From contig NZ_CAOJCM010000003.1 in NCBI RefSeq assembly GCF_948329825.1, positions 62,001 to 126,000 of the forward strand: 64,000 nt of DNA. The letters run 5' to 3'. Of the stretch, positions 24,885 to 33,569 are shown piece by piece (the stretch's first letter is position 1; each line of letters begins with the position of its first letter). The notes under the pieces were generated by a model, which worked only from the letters and a program-made list of their open reading frames with translations, was not told the origin of the DNA and searched no databases. The stretch is from Paenibacillus sp. JJ-100. Lineage in GTDB: Bacteria; Bacillota; Bacilli; Paenibacillales; Paenibacillaceae. A program made the translations under genes and the position numbers.

Positions 24885-25970
24885 ATGATACCATTTCGAA
24901 ATGATCATGTAGGTAGCTTTCTACGTCCTGAGAATCTAAGTCAGGCACGTGAACAATATAAAGCAGGCAACATTACATATGATGAATTAAAAGCTGTGGA
25001 AGATAAAGAGATTATTCGAATCATTGAAAAGCAGAAGGAGAATGGTGTACTCGCAGTAACTGATGGTGAATTCCGTAGAAGCTGGTGGCATTTTGATTTT
25101 CTGGGCGGCTTGGATGGCGTAGAGCTGTATGAGGAAATTGATGGACCTCAATTTCATAACATGAAGACTCGCAAGGGCGGGATTCGGGTTGTGGGTAAAG
25201 TAGATTTCTCTACACATCCCTTTGTTGAGCATTTTGAATTTTTGAAAAAGCATGCGGGGGACGTAGTGGCGAAACAGACTATTCCAAGTCCGAATATGCT
25301 TATTTATCGATTGGAGAACGGTGCCAATAGCTATACGGATCGGGAGCAATTCCTTCAGGATACGATTGCGGCGTATCAAAAAGCAATTCAAGCCTTCTAT
25401 GATGCGGGATGTCGATACCTGCAATTAGATGATACTGCTTGGGCAGACCTATTCTCAGATGCAGGCCACGATAAGCTGCGTGCTAAAGGTCTGGAACCAG
25501 CGGAAGAACTGAAAACGATGCAGCGCATGATCAATGAAACTTTATCTCATAAACCAGCAGACTTAGTTGTGACGATGCATATTTGCCGTGGTAACTATAA
25601 ATCGAACTATTTCTCAACGGGTGGTTATGATTATGCTTCTGAAGTGATCTTTGGAGGCTTGAACGTAGATGGATTATTTTTAGAGTTTGATGATGAGCGT
25701 TCAGGTAGTTTTGAGCCATTAAAATATGTAAATCGAAAAGATTTGAAAATCGTTCTTGGCTTAATCACATCGAAAACAGGTGAGTTAGAGGATAAAGAAC
25801 AGATTAAAGCAAGGATTGCAGAAGCGGCAACCTATGTTCCCCTTGAGCAACTTTGCTTGAGCCCACAATGCGGCTTCTCTTCCACAGAAGAAGGCAATAT
25901 TCTAACGGAAGAACAGCAATGGCGTAAACTTCGTTATGTTAAGGAAATTGCAGAAGAAGTTTGGAATTAA
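24885..25970 (+). CDS. Cobalamin-independent methionine synthase-like protein (YxjG/YxjH type)
   Basis: A 361-residue protein of the MetE C-terminal-domain superfamily. Zinc ligands are visible: His232 and Cys234 in TMHICRGN, Glu267 in LFLEFDDERSG and Cys329 in SPQCGFSS. The N-terminal MetE half is absent, as in B. subtilis YxjG/YxjH. It probably transfers a methyl group to a thiol such as homocysteine. AGAAGGAGA lies about 10 bases before the ATG. I saw no S-box or T-box leader upstream. It stands alone between two intergenic regions. Confidence 0.9.
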   Translation: MIPFRNDHVGSFLRPENLSQAREQYKAGNITYDELKAVEDKEIIRIIEKQKENGVLAVTDGEFRRSWWHFDFLGGLDGVELYEEIDGPQFHNMKTRKGGIRVVGKVDFSTHPFVEHFEFLKKHAGDVVAKQTIPSPNMLIYRLENGANSYTDREQFLQDTIAAYQKAIQAFYDAGCRYLQLDDTAWADLFSDAGHDKLRAKGLEPAEELKTMQRMINETLSHKPADLVVTMHICRGNYKSNYFSTGGYDYASEVIFGGLNVDGLFLEFDDERSGSFEPLKYVNRKDLKIVLGLITSKTGELEDKEQIKARIAEAATYVPLEQLCLSPQCGFSSTEEGNILTEEQQWRKLRYVKEIAEEVWN

Positions 25971-26012
25971 TGAGTTTTCATAAGTTGAATTCATTTACAC
26001 ATTAACGGAGAG

Positions 26013-26125
26013 GACAGAAAAAACCTGAAAAAGCGGAGCGGTCGCCTTTATCCCCGGATTTTCCCTATGGAAAAGGGAATTCGAAAACAATCTGGGGATA
26101 ACAGCGATTGGAAGGTTATTCTGTC
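26013..26125. repeat. Long imperfect palindromic intergenic element
   Basis: Outer arms ACAGAA..ACCT / AGGTT..TTCTGT surround inner arms TATCCCC (26049-26055) / GGGGATA (26094-26100) and a TTCCC..GGGAA core. It lies between two genes with no ORF. It looks like a REP/MITE-type repeat I associate with Paenibacillus genomes. Confidence 0.55.
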
Positions 26126-26186
26126 ATCGGAGTGGATTGTGTAAAATCTTTAGTTCAACTTATCTTGATAACGGAGGGGATGTAAA

Positions 26187-27677
26187 ATGACAATTCAAGC
26201 AGATCGAGAAACCATTACAGTTGAAGCGCTCATTAATGGTCAACATGTAAAGTCCCTTTCGCAGTCAGCTAAAGAGAATCCGACCAATCCAACGGAGATC
26301 GTAGGCTATTTCCCTGTCACCACGAAAGAGCAAGCAGTCGAAGCAATTGAAGCGGCAGCAGGAGCTTTTAAGACATGGAAAAAGACCTCCATTGATGAAC
26401 GCATTATTATGATGCGCAAGGCGATCGAGAAGATTAGAGCAGCTGAGAATGAAATTGTTCATTTACTGTCCAGAGAGCATGGCAAGCCCTTGTACGATGC
26501 ACACGGTGAAATTTATGTTTCGTTAATGTGGATGGAGTTTGCTTGTAATGAGGCTAAATCGGCTCTACAGGAAGAGATCAAAGAGCATGAGAATGGTAAA
26601 ACAATTCTTTCCTACGATCCAATTGGTGTGGTGGCAGCGATTAGTCCATGGAACTATCCCATTGCTTTATCCACGATTAAGATCGCCCCTGCCTTACTTG
26701 CGGGCAACACGATTGTGCTTAAACCAAGTCCGTTTGCACCGCTGGCGGCAGCAAAGGTAGCAGAGATTATTGCGAGTGAGTTCCCGGCTGGTGTAATCAA
26801 TGTTGTTCATGGTGATACGGATGTGGGCGTCGAACTGACGAGTAATCCCCTTGTTACTAAAATCGCCTTCACAGGTGGCACCGCAACAGCGAAGCATATT
26901 ATCAAAGCTGCTTCGGAAACGATTAAGGATATGACGCTGGAGCTTGGTGGTAATGATGCGGCTATCTTCCTGGATAGCTTTGATGTTCATGATGAGCGAG
27001 CAATGCGCCGGATTGTCATTTCTAATTTCTTGACAGCAGGCCAAATCTGTATGATTGCCAAACGTGTGTATGTACACCGTTCTATTTATGATGAGTTTGT
27101 GGAAAAATATATAGAGGCGGCTAATCGCTGGATTCGAATTGGTGATCCATTTGATTCCAATACGACGGTAGGTCCGGTTAATAACCTGAAGCAGAAAAAT
27201 TACGTGCTTAGTCTGGTTGAAGATGCGCAAAAGCGTGGGGCTAAAATCATCCCTCTCGGCCAAATTCTTGATCAGAAGCTGTTTGACCAAGGTTACTACC
27301 TACAACCGACACTTGTTTTGGGTTGCGATTACCATGATCCAATAGTGGTAGAGGAACAGTTTGGTCCTACGGTTCCGATTCTGCCATTCGACGATGAAGA
27401 GCAGGTTATTCATCTACACAATGAAAGTATATATGGATTGACGAGTTCTGTATGGGGGAAAGAAGAGGATGCCATCTCTGTCGCACGTCAGCTCGAAGCT
27501 GGAACGACTATGATCAATACAGCTGCTGTGCAGGGCCTCGATGTACGGTTCCCTTTCGGTGGCTTCAAGCAATCTGGTATTGGCCGTGAATACGGCGTGG
27601 AAGGTATCCGCACTTATACAGAAAAGCATGTCATCAACGTTCCGAAGACACTGGATCTTCCTTATATACCCGAATAA
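26187..27677 (+). CDS. NAD(P)-dependent aldehyde dehydrogenase
   Basis: A 496-residue aldehyde dehydrogenase of normal length. Active-site residues are present: Asn156 in SPWNYP, Glu252 in LELGGND and the nucleophile Cys288 in TAGQICMI. The cofactor stretch FTGGTATA is also seen. It oxidises an aldehyde to a carboxylate; succinate-semialdehyde or lactaldehyde-type relatives are plausible but the substrate is not determined. GGAGGGGA lies about 10 bases before the ATG. It is a single gene, flanked upstream by the palindromic element and downstream by a hairpin at 27829. Confidence 0.93.
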   Translation: MTIQADRETITVEALINGQHVKSLSQSAKENPTNPTEIVGYFPVTTKEQAVEAIEAAAGAFKTWKKTSIDERIIMMRKAIEKIRAAENEIVHLLSREHGKPLYDAHGEIYVSLMWMEFACNEAKSALQEEIKEHENGKTILSYDPIGVVAAISPWNYPIALSTIKIAPALLAGNTIVLKPSPFAPLAAAKVAEIIASEFPAGVINVVHGDTDVGVELTSNPLVTKIAFTGGTATAKHIIKAASETIKDMTLELGGNDAAIFLDSFDVHDERAMRRIVISNFLTAGQICMIAKRVYVHRSIYDEFVEKYIEAANRWIRIGDPFDSNTTVGPVNNLKQKNYVLSLVEDAQKRGAKIIPLGQILDQKLFDQGYYLQPTLVLGCDYHDPIVVEEQFGPTVPILPFDDEEQVIHLHNESIYGLTSSVWGKEEDAISVARQLEAGTTMINTAAVQGLDVRFPFGGFKQSGIGREYGVEGIRTYTEKHVINVPKTLDLPYIPE

Positions 27678-27717
27678 ATCTTATAGCACACTACTTCGAC
27701 ATCGTACAGTCCGTAAT

Positions 27718-27819
27718 ATGGGTAGTGGAACGATCTTTTTATCGAAAAAAGAGTTCGGCCTGTTGTCTTATATGGCACAACACGTGAATCGTGCTATGAA
27801 GCAGATCCAGTTGTATTAG
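27718..27819 (+). pseudogene. Possible winged-helix regulator remnant
   Basis: A 33-codon frame starts MGSGTIFLSKKEFGLLSYMA and ends KQIQLY. LSKKEFGLLSYMAQHVNRA resembles the start of an OmpR-type winged helix (L-x-x-x-E-F-x-L-L). It has no ribosome binding site and is cut short. Low confidence. Confidence 0.3.
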
Positions 27820-27828
27820 TTGTTTATT

Positions 27829-27852
27829 GGGCCATCCGTTAACGGGTGGCCC
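27829..27852. terminator. Bidirectional GGGCCATCC-type hairpin
   Basis: GGGCCATCCGTT / AACGGGTGGCCC, twelve pairs with one G-T, then TTTGACTT. It lies between the convergent ALDH and SDR genes and is related to the hairpins at 9601 and 29861. Confidence 0.8.
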
Positions 27853-27966
27853 TTTGACTTGCGTTCCGTATACAGTAGAAGGGCTAATTTTCCTGTTTCC
27901 TCGATGTATCCAGTGTTGCTATTTGAGAAAGTCGTGCTATTCTGATGTATCCAAGTTAAGTAAACG

Positions 27967-28797
27967 TTAGGCCAGATTGCCTTGAGCTTTGTTCGATACA
28001 GCCTCCCATGCCTCCCAAGTGGCTAATCGATCGGCATAGGCTCCACGGGCTAAAGGCAAGACCCCAGCGCCGACGGCAAACCGCAGAGGCGGGTCTTGGG
28101 CGTCTACAATTTGAAGAATGGCTTCGGCTGTTGCCTGCGGATCACCGCGGTGTTCAGTTGATAAGCGTCCGAACACCGTCTTTCGAAGCTCATCATAAAC
28201 CTCCAATTGCTGAGATGCCTTCATGGACAAGGGACTTCCAAAATCAGTTGCAAAGGCGCCTGGCTCAAGCAACGTGACCTTAATGCCGAACTCATTAACC
28301 TCTTGCGCGAGGCTGTCATGCAGTGCTTCGACTGCCCATTTGGAAGCGCAATAGAAGCCGATGAGCGGTGCTGCAATAATCCCCATAGCGCTTGAGACTC
28401 CGAGAATATGCCCACTGCCCTGTTGTCGAAGTAGAGGCAGAGCAGCTTGGATGACCCGAAGAGTGCCAAAGTAATTGGCGTCAAATAGTTCACGAACGTC
28501 GGATTCGTTAGCCTCCTCCGTCGTTCCAACCAACGTATATCCGGCATTGTTTAAGATAACATCCAGCCTGCCGAAATGTTCATGTGCCTGCTGAACGGCA
28601 TACTTAGCCTGACCGGCATCCGTCACATCGAGTGCAAGAGGAAGAACGGCGTCTCCAAAACGATCCTTAAACTCAGAGATATTTTCCAGTGTGCGGGCAG
28701 TCGCTGCAACCTTATCCCCACGAGAGAGAGCGGCCTCGGCCCAAATGCGCCCTAACCCGCGAGAGGCTCCTGTAATGAACCAGACTTTGTTTGTCAT
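27967..28797 (-). CDS. SDR-family oxidoreductase
   Basis: A 276-residue classical SDR with TGASRGLGR (residues 9-17), NNAG, and the catalytic Ser in GVSSAMG with Tyr-x-x-x-Lys in FYCASKWAV. It resembles the large group of NADP-dependent SDRs paired with LysR regulators. ATG 28797 is chosen because GGAGGG lies about 8 bases upstream; the longer open frame has no site. It is divergent from the LysR gene 149 bases away, which probably controls it. The substrate is unknown. Confidence 0.9.
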   Translation of the reverse strand: MTNKVWFITGASRGLGRIWAEAALSRGDKVAATARTLENISEFKDRFGDAVLPLALDVTDAGQAKYAVQQAHEHFGRLDVILNNAGYTLVGTTEEANESDVRELFDANYFGTLRVIQAALPLLRQQGSGHILGVSSAMGIIAAPLIGFYCASKWAVEALHDSLAQEVNEFGIKVTLLEPGAFATDFGSPLSMKASQQLEVYDELRKTVFGRLSTEHRGDPQATAEAILQIVDAQDPPLRFAVGAGVLPLARGAYADRLATWEAWEAVSNKAQGNLA

Positions 28798-28946
28798 CGT
28801 ATTTCCCTCCAATATATTTCTGTATGTTAGTTTTTTTGTCCTCTGTCTTTCTCGTCTTATGTTAAGGCTTAATAGCTTGATACGGAATTTCAAATAAATT
28901 AGCATGGTATTAACTATTGGTTTATACAAAAGGTGGAGGTTTCGGA

Positions 28947-29831
28947 ATGAATGAGCAACTGAAGACGTTTGTTCAAGTGGCAAGGTCAGGAAGCTTCTCT
29001 AAGGCTGCCGAACAGCTATTTATTTCTCCCACCGCGGTGATGAAGCAGATGAATTTGTTGGAAAGGCAAACCGGAGCCCCTCTTTTTAACCGTACTAACC
29101 ACGGTGTCATGCTCACGGAGGCAGGTGCAGCCTTTATCAAGGATGCAGAATTTATTCTGCAATATTATCAAGAAGCTGTAACCCGTATGCGTCAGGCATC
29201 TCAAGCAAATCGGCATATTGTTCGGATCGGGACTTCAATGCTTAACTCATGTAAGGTTTTAATTGATCTGTGGAATGAAATTAGTGACGTATCCCCGGAA
29301 TTCGGCATAAGCATCGTTCATTTTGAAGATGACGCACATACACTCCCAACAACCTACCGTACGATCGGCCAATCGTTTGATATTATGGTAGGACCTTTTC
29401 TTGCGGACAGCTGGAAGGATTACTACCGTGTGCTTGAATTGGGGAGTTACCGTTTTTGCTTTGCCGTATCTCGTCATCATAGGCTGGCTTCGAATAAAAC
29501 ACTCTCTGTGACAGATTTATATGGGGAAAAACTGGCTATAGTGAACGGTGGGAACTGCTCCGTTATTCATGATATACGTGATTTTCTGATAAAGAATCAT
29601 CCTCAAATTCGAATTAAAGACATTCCGCGGCTCTACGACCTGGATGGGTTCAATCGTTGCGAGGAAAGTAATATAGTTATGCTGACATTAGAGGCATGGT
29701 CAGATATTCATCCATCCTTGGTGACGATTCCGAGTGATTTGGATTATGTAGTTCCACATGGACTGCTATACTCATTACATCCATCGGAGGGAGTCAATCA
29801 ATTCATCGAAATCATAAAAGAAATGAAATGA
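28947..29831 (+). CDS. LysR-family transcriptional regulator
   Basis: A 294-residue LysR protein. The N-terminal helix-turn-helix is clear (FVQVARSGSFSKAAEQLFIS, then TAVMKQMNLLERQTG), and the rest is a periplasmic-binding-like effector domain. GGTGGAGG lies about 8 bases before ATG 28947. It faces away from the SDR gene at 27967-28797, the classical LysR arrangement. The hairpin at 29861 follows 29 bases after the stop. Confidence 0.92.
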   Translation: MNEQLKTFVQVARSGSFSKAAEQLFISPTAVMKQMNLLERQTGAPLFNRTNHGVMLTEAGAAFIKDAEFILQYYQEAVTRMRQASQANRHIVRIGTSMLNSCKVLIDLWNEISDVSPEFGISIVHFEDDAHTLPTTYRTIGQSFDIMVGPFLADSWKDYYRVLELGSYRFCFAVSRHHRLASNKTLSVTDLYGEKLAIVNGGNCSVIHDIRDFLIKNHPQIRIKDIPRLYDLDGFNRCEESNIVMLTLEAWSDIHPSLVTIPSDLDYVVPHGLLYSLHPSEGVNQFIEIIKEMK

Positions 29832-29860
29832 ATAGTAGCAAATAGAGCAAAATCGAAGAA

Positions 29861-29885
29861 AAGGCCATCCGCAAAGGATGGCCTT
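29861..29885. terminator. Hairpin between lysR and the isochorismatase gene
   Basis: AAGGCCATCC-GCAAA-GGATGGCCTT, perfect 10-bp stem. The flanking A-run makes it a good terminator on the minus strand and it may serve both convergent genes. Confidence 0.75.
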
Positions 29886-30044
29886 AAAACTTGCCGTTAC
29901 AGAAAGAGATATCAACTTTCTCATAAATGACGAAAGAATTTTTATGTAGAAGGTGATGAAAAATAGAAAAGCTAAGTCTTACATGATCTGACATGAAGAG
30001 AGGGCTGTGACAGGTGGGGAGCAAGTTGCCTGTCACAGCCTTTC

Positions 30045-30629
30045 TTAGGATTGAAGCGCAGCGCAAGCAAGAATGTCCTCGGTCGAGCGGATTCTACCAA
30101 TCCGGGGGAAGATGAACTTAATAACATGTTCATGTTCCTCCTCGCTGAAGCCAGTCATGGCATCTGTCGCAAAAATGACTTGATACCCATGGGCGAAGGC
30201 TTCGCGCGCAGTCGTATCTACACCGATACCAGAAGCAATGCCGCAAAGTACAATCGTTGTGATGCCGCGCCGGCGCAACTGCAGATCCAGGTCCGTTCCG
30301 TGAAATGCTCCCCATTGGCGCTTGGTAATGACATGATCGTTGTCAGCTACTCCGATCTCGGGTACAATTTCATCCCATCCAGGCACCAGATTTAAGGTTG
30401 GAGGGTTCTGATCTAGCAACGGACGAGGCATATCTTTGAAGTCTTTCGTAGATACACGAACAAGTCCAACGAATGCGTCTGCCTCACGGAATGCTTGAAC
30501 CATAGTGGTAGCTCGAGTGACCACTTGCTCTGCCGTGTGAGGGGCATACTGAGTTCCAAGCCAATTTTGCAAGTCGATTACGATTATTGCCGTCTTAGGA
30601 AATTGAAACAAAAGTTCGTCCAAGATCAA
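30045..30629 (-). CDS. Isochorismatase-family hydrolase
   Basis: A 194-residue cysteine-hydrolase-superfamily protein. Asp in VIDLQN and Lys in ITKRQWGAF match the catalytic positions, followed by the cis-peptide region CGIASGIGVDTTAR. The position that holds the nucleophilic Cys in amidase-type members is Gly here, as in true isochorismatases, so amidase chemistry is unlikely. It starts at TTG 30629 with GGAG about 5 bases upstream. It is divergent from the TetR gene, with a GTCAATTGAC palindrome between them. A decayed second copy of its C terminus lies at 22066-22151. Confidence 0.88.
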   Translation of the reverse strand: MILDELLFQFPKTAIIVIDLQNWLGTQYAPHTAEQVVTRATTMVQAFREADAFVGLVRVSTKDFKDMPRPLLDQNPPTLNLVPGWDEIVPEIGVADNDHVITKRQWGAFHGTDLDLQLRRRGITTIVLCGIASGIGVDTTAREAFAHGYQVIFATDAMTGFSEEEHEHVIKFIFPRIGRIRSTEDILACAALQS

Positions 30630-30697
30630 TCACACTCCAACTAAGAAATCGAGTTTGCTCCCCTTCGTGACTTGGAGTTCTATATTTTGAAATGGGG

Positions 30698-30707
30698 GTC
30701 AATTGAC
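30698..30707. promoter_or_regulatory. Palindrome in the isochorismatase/TetR divergent promoter
   Basis: GTCAATTGAC, a perfect 10-bp palindrome centrally placed between the divergent genes, is a candidate TetR operator. Confidence 0.5.
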
Positions 30708-30765
30708 TCTATGTTCAATATTTTGTACTCTAAGTTTAAAGTTGTCAAGTAGGAGGTGCCTAAGG

Positions 30766-31650
30766 ATGAGTGTAACCAAACAGGATATTATTCGTTCGGC
30801 TTCGAAGATGTTTAAAGAAAAAGGGTTTCTGGCGACCTCCATTCAGGAGATTGCCCAGGACTGTTCTATTGCAAAGGGCTCCGTGTACAAACATTTTCCG
30901 TCCAAAGAGGACTTGTTGTGCGCGGTTTTTGACGAGTGCCAGACGGTTTATTTTGATCGGGCTGAACACCTGAAACAAACCGAAACGGGCACTCCTAAGG
31001 AGCAACTCGTCAATCAAATTATATTTCGCTTTCAGTATTTTATTGAATACAGACACATTATGGTTGACTTCGTAGATCTTCCTATTACACAGTACGCAAC
31101 GTTCCGTTCACTAAGGAACCATGTTCGCGCCCGTATGATGGAGTGGCACAGATCTTGGCTACTTGAAGTTTATGGTGAGAGAATCGAGCCATTTCTCTGG
31201 GATTTAATTTTTATATATCGTGCGATACTGAAGGATTATCTGCAGCGCATCATCTTCGAGGTGAAGTTGCTGTCGATCGAGGATACAGCTTGGTTCATCA
31301 TCGATAAAATAGATGCGTTAGTCGAACATATGTCCAGATCAGGTTCAAAGGGGCTACTTGGACCAAGCGCCTTCACAAAATTTATCTATTCGGATTCAAA
31401 GGACTGGAATAACGAAAAAGAAAGAATTGTTGAAGAATTGTTCGGCAGAGTGACTGCGCTAGTTGAGACTTGGTCCGGTGGGGTTGCTCAGCGGCGGGAG
31501 CTGCAAGAGATTGTTCAATTACTGGGGATGGAGATCTCTCAGATTCAGCCCAAGAGATCACTCATTCAGGCGCTCTGCGCCTACTTGGAACAAGAACAGG
31601 AGCTGAGAAGTCCGGTCATTCAATTGAAGCAAATTGTCCTGGAAGAGTGA
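30766..31650 (+). CDS. TetR-family transcriptional regulator
   Basis: A 294-residue regulator. The N-terminal TetR domain is clear (SIQEIAQDCSIAKGSVYKHF, then PSKEDLL). The C-terminal ligand domain is longer than usual for TetR proteins (about 190 residues is common). AGGAGGTG lies 7 bases before ATG 30766; an upstream in-frame TTG has no such site. It is divergent from the isochorismatase-like gene and probably represses it. Confidence 0.9.
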   Translation: MSVTKQDIIRSASKMFKEKGFLATSIQEIAQDCSIAKGSVYKHFPSKEDLLCAVFDECQTVYFDRAEHLKQTETGTPKEQLVNQIIFRFQYFIEYRHIMVDFVDLPITQYATFRSLRNHVRARMMEWHRSWLLEVYGERIEPFLWDLIFIYRAILKDYLQRIIFEVKLLSIEDTAWFIIDKIDALVEHMSRSGSKGLLGPSAFTKFIYSDSKDWNNEKERIVEELFGRVTALVETWSGGVAQRRELQEIVQLLGMEISQIQPKRSLIQALCAYLEQEQELRSPVIQLKQIVLEE

Positions 31651-31663
31651 GAAAGCCTTATAT

Positions 31664-32569
31664 TTACGTCGAACCGCGAAACTCTTGAATATCCCGCATT
31701 GGTGGCTGACCGTACATACGTGCATATTCACGACTGAATTGGGATGGGCTTTCGTAGCCGACACGGAACGCCGCATCAGAGGCATGAAGTGATTCCATCA
31801 GCATTAACCGCCGAGCTTCTTGTAGACGTATCGTTTTCTGGTATTGCAAGGGACTCATCGCAGTGACGTGCTTGAAATGCTTATGAAACGCGGATTCGCT
31901 CATATTTACGGATTTTGCAAGATGACTGATCGGGAGCTGGCGCTCATAATGCTGGTTAATGAATCGGATGGCTTGAGCAATGTTATAGGCATGGCTACTG
32001 CTTGTCGCAAACTGAGAGAGGAGCGCACCTTGTTCACTCTGAAGCATTCGATATAGGACTTCCTGGATGACAAGCGGCGCAAGCACAGGAATATCCTTAG
32101 GTGCGTCTAACAGCTGCATTAGCCGGATGATGACTTCGAGTAAGGCAGGAGACGTCTGGTTCACCGTTATGCCTCGGCCGGTTTCTGATCCTTCGGAAGC
32201 TGGCCAATTCATTTTTTCCACAATATTCAGGATCGAGGCTGTGTCAAAGCTCAGTTTTAAACTTAAGTAGGGAATCTGAGCTGATGCCTCAACTATTCTG
32301 CCTATGATCGGCAATTCGACGGAAGTGACTAAGTATGTCGAAGAATCATAACGATAGGTTTCCCCAGCCAGCATCGCCGTCTTAGCGCCCTGTGCCACAA
32401 CGCAAATGGAAGGTTGGTAGACGGATTCCAGTGGTTCTGACAATTGGATGGCATGCATCACAGATAAATTAGAAATTGCCGTCGGATAGGTTCCCGTATT
32501 AGGTGCATGGCGACGTATTAAAGTAGCCAATTGCTGCAGGGCATGTTCCATGCTAAGCATTTTGTCCAT
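31664..32569 (-). CDS. AraC-family regulator with AraC_N cupin domain
   Basis: A 301-residue regulator. Residues about 25-180 form the AraC_N cupin-like domain (YQPSICVVAQGAKTAMLAGE). Residues about 200-300 hold the two helix-turn-helix motifs (LPISHLAKSVNMSESAFHKH and DAAFRVGYESPSQFSREYAR). The start is taken at 32569; AAGGAAGG lies a little far upstream (about 12 bases), and ATG at 32560 is an alternative. It is divergent from the SDR gene at 32755, its likely target. Its 3' end is only 13 bases from the TetR gene end. Confidence 0.9.
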   Translation of the reverse strand: MDKMLSMEHALQQLATLIRRHAPNTGTYPTAISNLSVMHAIQLSEPLESVYQPSICVVAQGAKTAMLAGETYRYDSSTYLVTSVELPIIGRIVEASAQIPYLSLKLSFDTASILNIVEKMNWPASEGSETGRGITVNQTSPALLEVIIRLMQLLDAPKDIPVLAPLVIQEVLYRMLQSEQGALLSQFATSSSHAYNIAQAIRFINQHYERQLPISHLAKSVNMSESAFHKHFKHVTAMSPLQYQKTIRLQEARRLMLMESLHASDAAFRVGYESPSQFSREYARMYGQPPMRDIQEFRGST

Positions 32570-32754
32570 ATTCTATGTAGACCTTCCTTTCTAGAAAGGT
32601 TAAATTTCACTTTTATTATAAGGAGACAGAAGATAATTAGGCAAGCATTGAACAGAAATGGTATAACGGCATACTAAGGATAAATACTATAATGATATTG
32701 CAATACTTTACAAATAGTGGGTCTGATTAGAAGTTGATAAAGGAGATGAATGGA

Positions 32755-33492
32755 ATGAATTTGAATGGAAAAGTCGCGATTGTCACCGGAGCGTCCCGGG
32801 GCATCGGTCGCCAAGTAGCCATCCAATTAGCACAATCTGGGGCCAAAGTGGCAGTCAATTATTCCGCTAGTCGAGGCAAAGCAGACGAGGTTGTCCATCA
32901 GATTGAACAATTTGGTGGACATGCGTTGGCCATTCAAGCTGACGCGAGCAAGGTGAATGAAATAGAAATGTTGTTTTCGGAAACGCTAGAACGCTTCGGG
33001 CGTGTGGACATATTGGTCAATAATGCTGGCATTATGGAAAACCATGCGCTTGCGGACATGACGGAGGAGATTTTTGATCGGCATTTCGCTCTCAATGTGA
33101 AAGGCACTTATTTTGCTTGCCAACAAGCGATGAAGCATATGACGCAAGGCGGAACCATCATTAACTTTTCAACATCCGTCTCGGGTGCTATGCTCCCGAC
33201 ATATAGCGTATATGCTGCAACGAAAGGAGCGATCGAGCAGTTAACACGTCAATTGGCTAAGGAATTCGGTCCTAAGGACATTGTCATCAATTGCATCGCG
33301 CCCGGGCAAGTAGCGACCGACATGTTCCTGGAAGGGAAATCACCGGAGCTGGTCGATTCGTTCCGCCAGATGAACGCATTCGGACGGCTCGGCGAACCAG
33401 AGGATATTGCGAATGTTCTTGAGCTGCTTGTCAGCGACAAAGCCCGCTGGATCACAGGACAAACGATTCGCGTAAACGGCGGATTTAATTAA
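32755..33492 (+). CDS. SDR-family oxidoreductase (FabG-like)
   Basis: A 245-residue classical SDR with TGASRGIGR, NNAG, and the catalytic Ser in NFSTSVSG with YAATK. The C terminus WITGQTIRVNGGF is the FabG-like type. ATG 32755 follows AAAGGAGA by about 8 bases. It is divergent from the AraC gene, which suggests AraC control. The relic at 7809-7944 is a broken relative. A strong terminator follows at 33515. Confidence 0.92.
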   Translation: MNLNGKVAIVTGASRGIGRQVAIQLAQSGAKVAVNYSASRGKADEVVHQIEQFGGHALAIQADASKVNEIEMLFSETLERFGRVDILVNNAGIMENHALADMTEEIFDRHFALNVKGTYFACQQAMKHMTQGGTIINFSTSVSGAMLPTYSVYAATKGAIEQLTRQLAKEFGPKDIVINCIAPGQVATDMFLEGKSPELVDSFRQMNAFGRLGEPEDIANVLELLVSDKARWITGQTIRVNGGFN

Positions 33493-33514
33493 ATAGCATA
33501 TGATCTGAAAAGCT

Positions 33515-33554
33515 AAAGAAGGAGCGAGAGGAGATATGCGCTCCTTCTTTACAA
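33515..33554 (+). terminator. Terminator after the SDR gene
   Basis: AAAGAAGGAGCG / CGCTCCTTCTTT, 12 perfect pairs. It can act on both strands between the convergent SDR and CPBP genes. Confidence 0.85.
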
Positions 33555-33569
33555 TTCATCGAATTCAGT

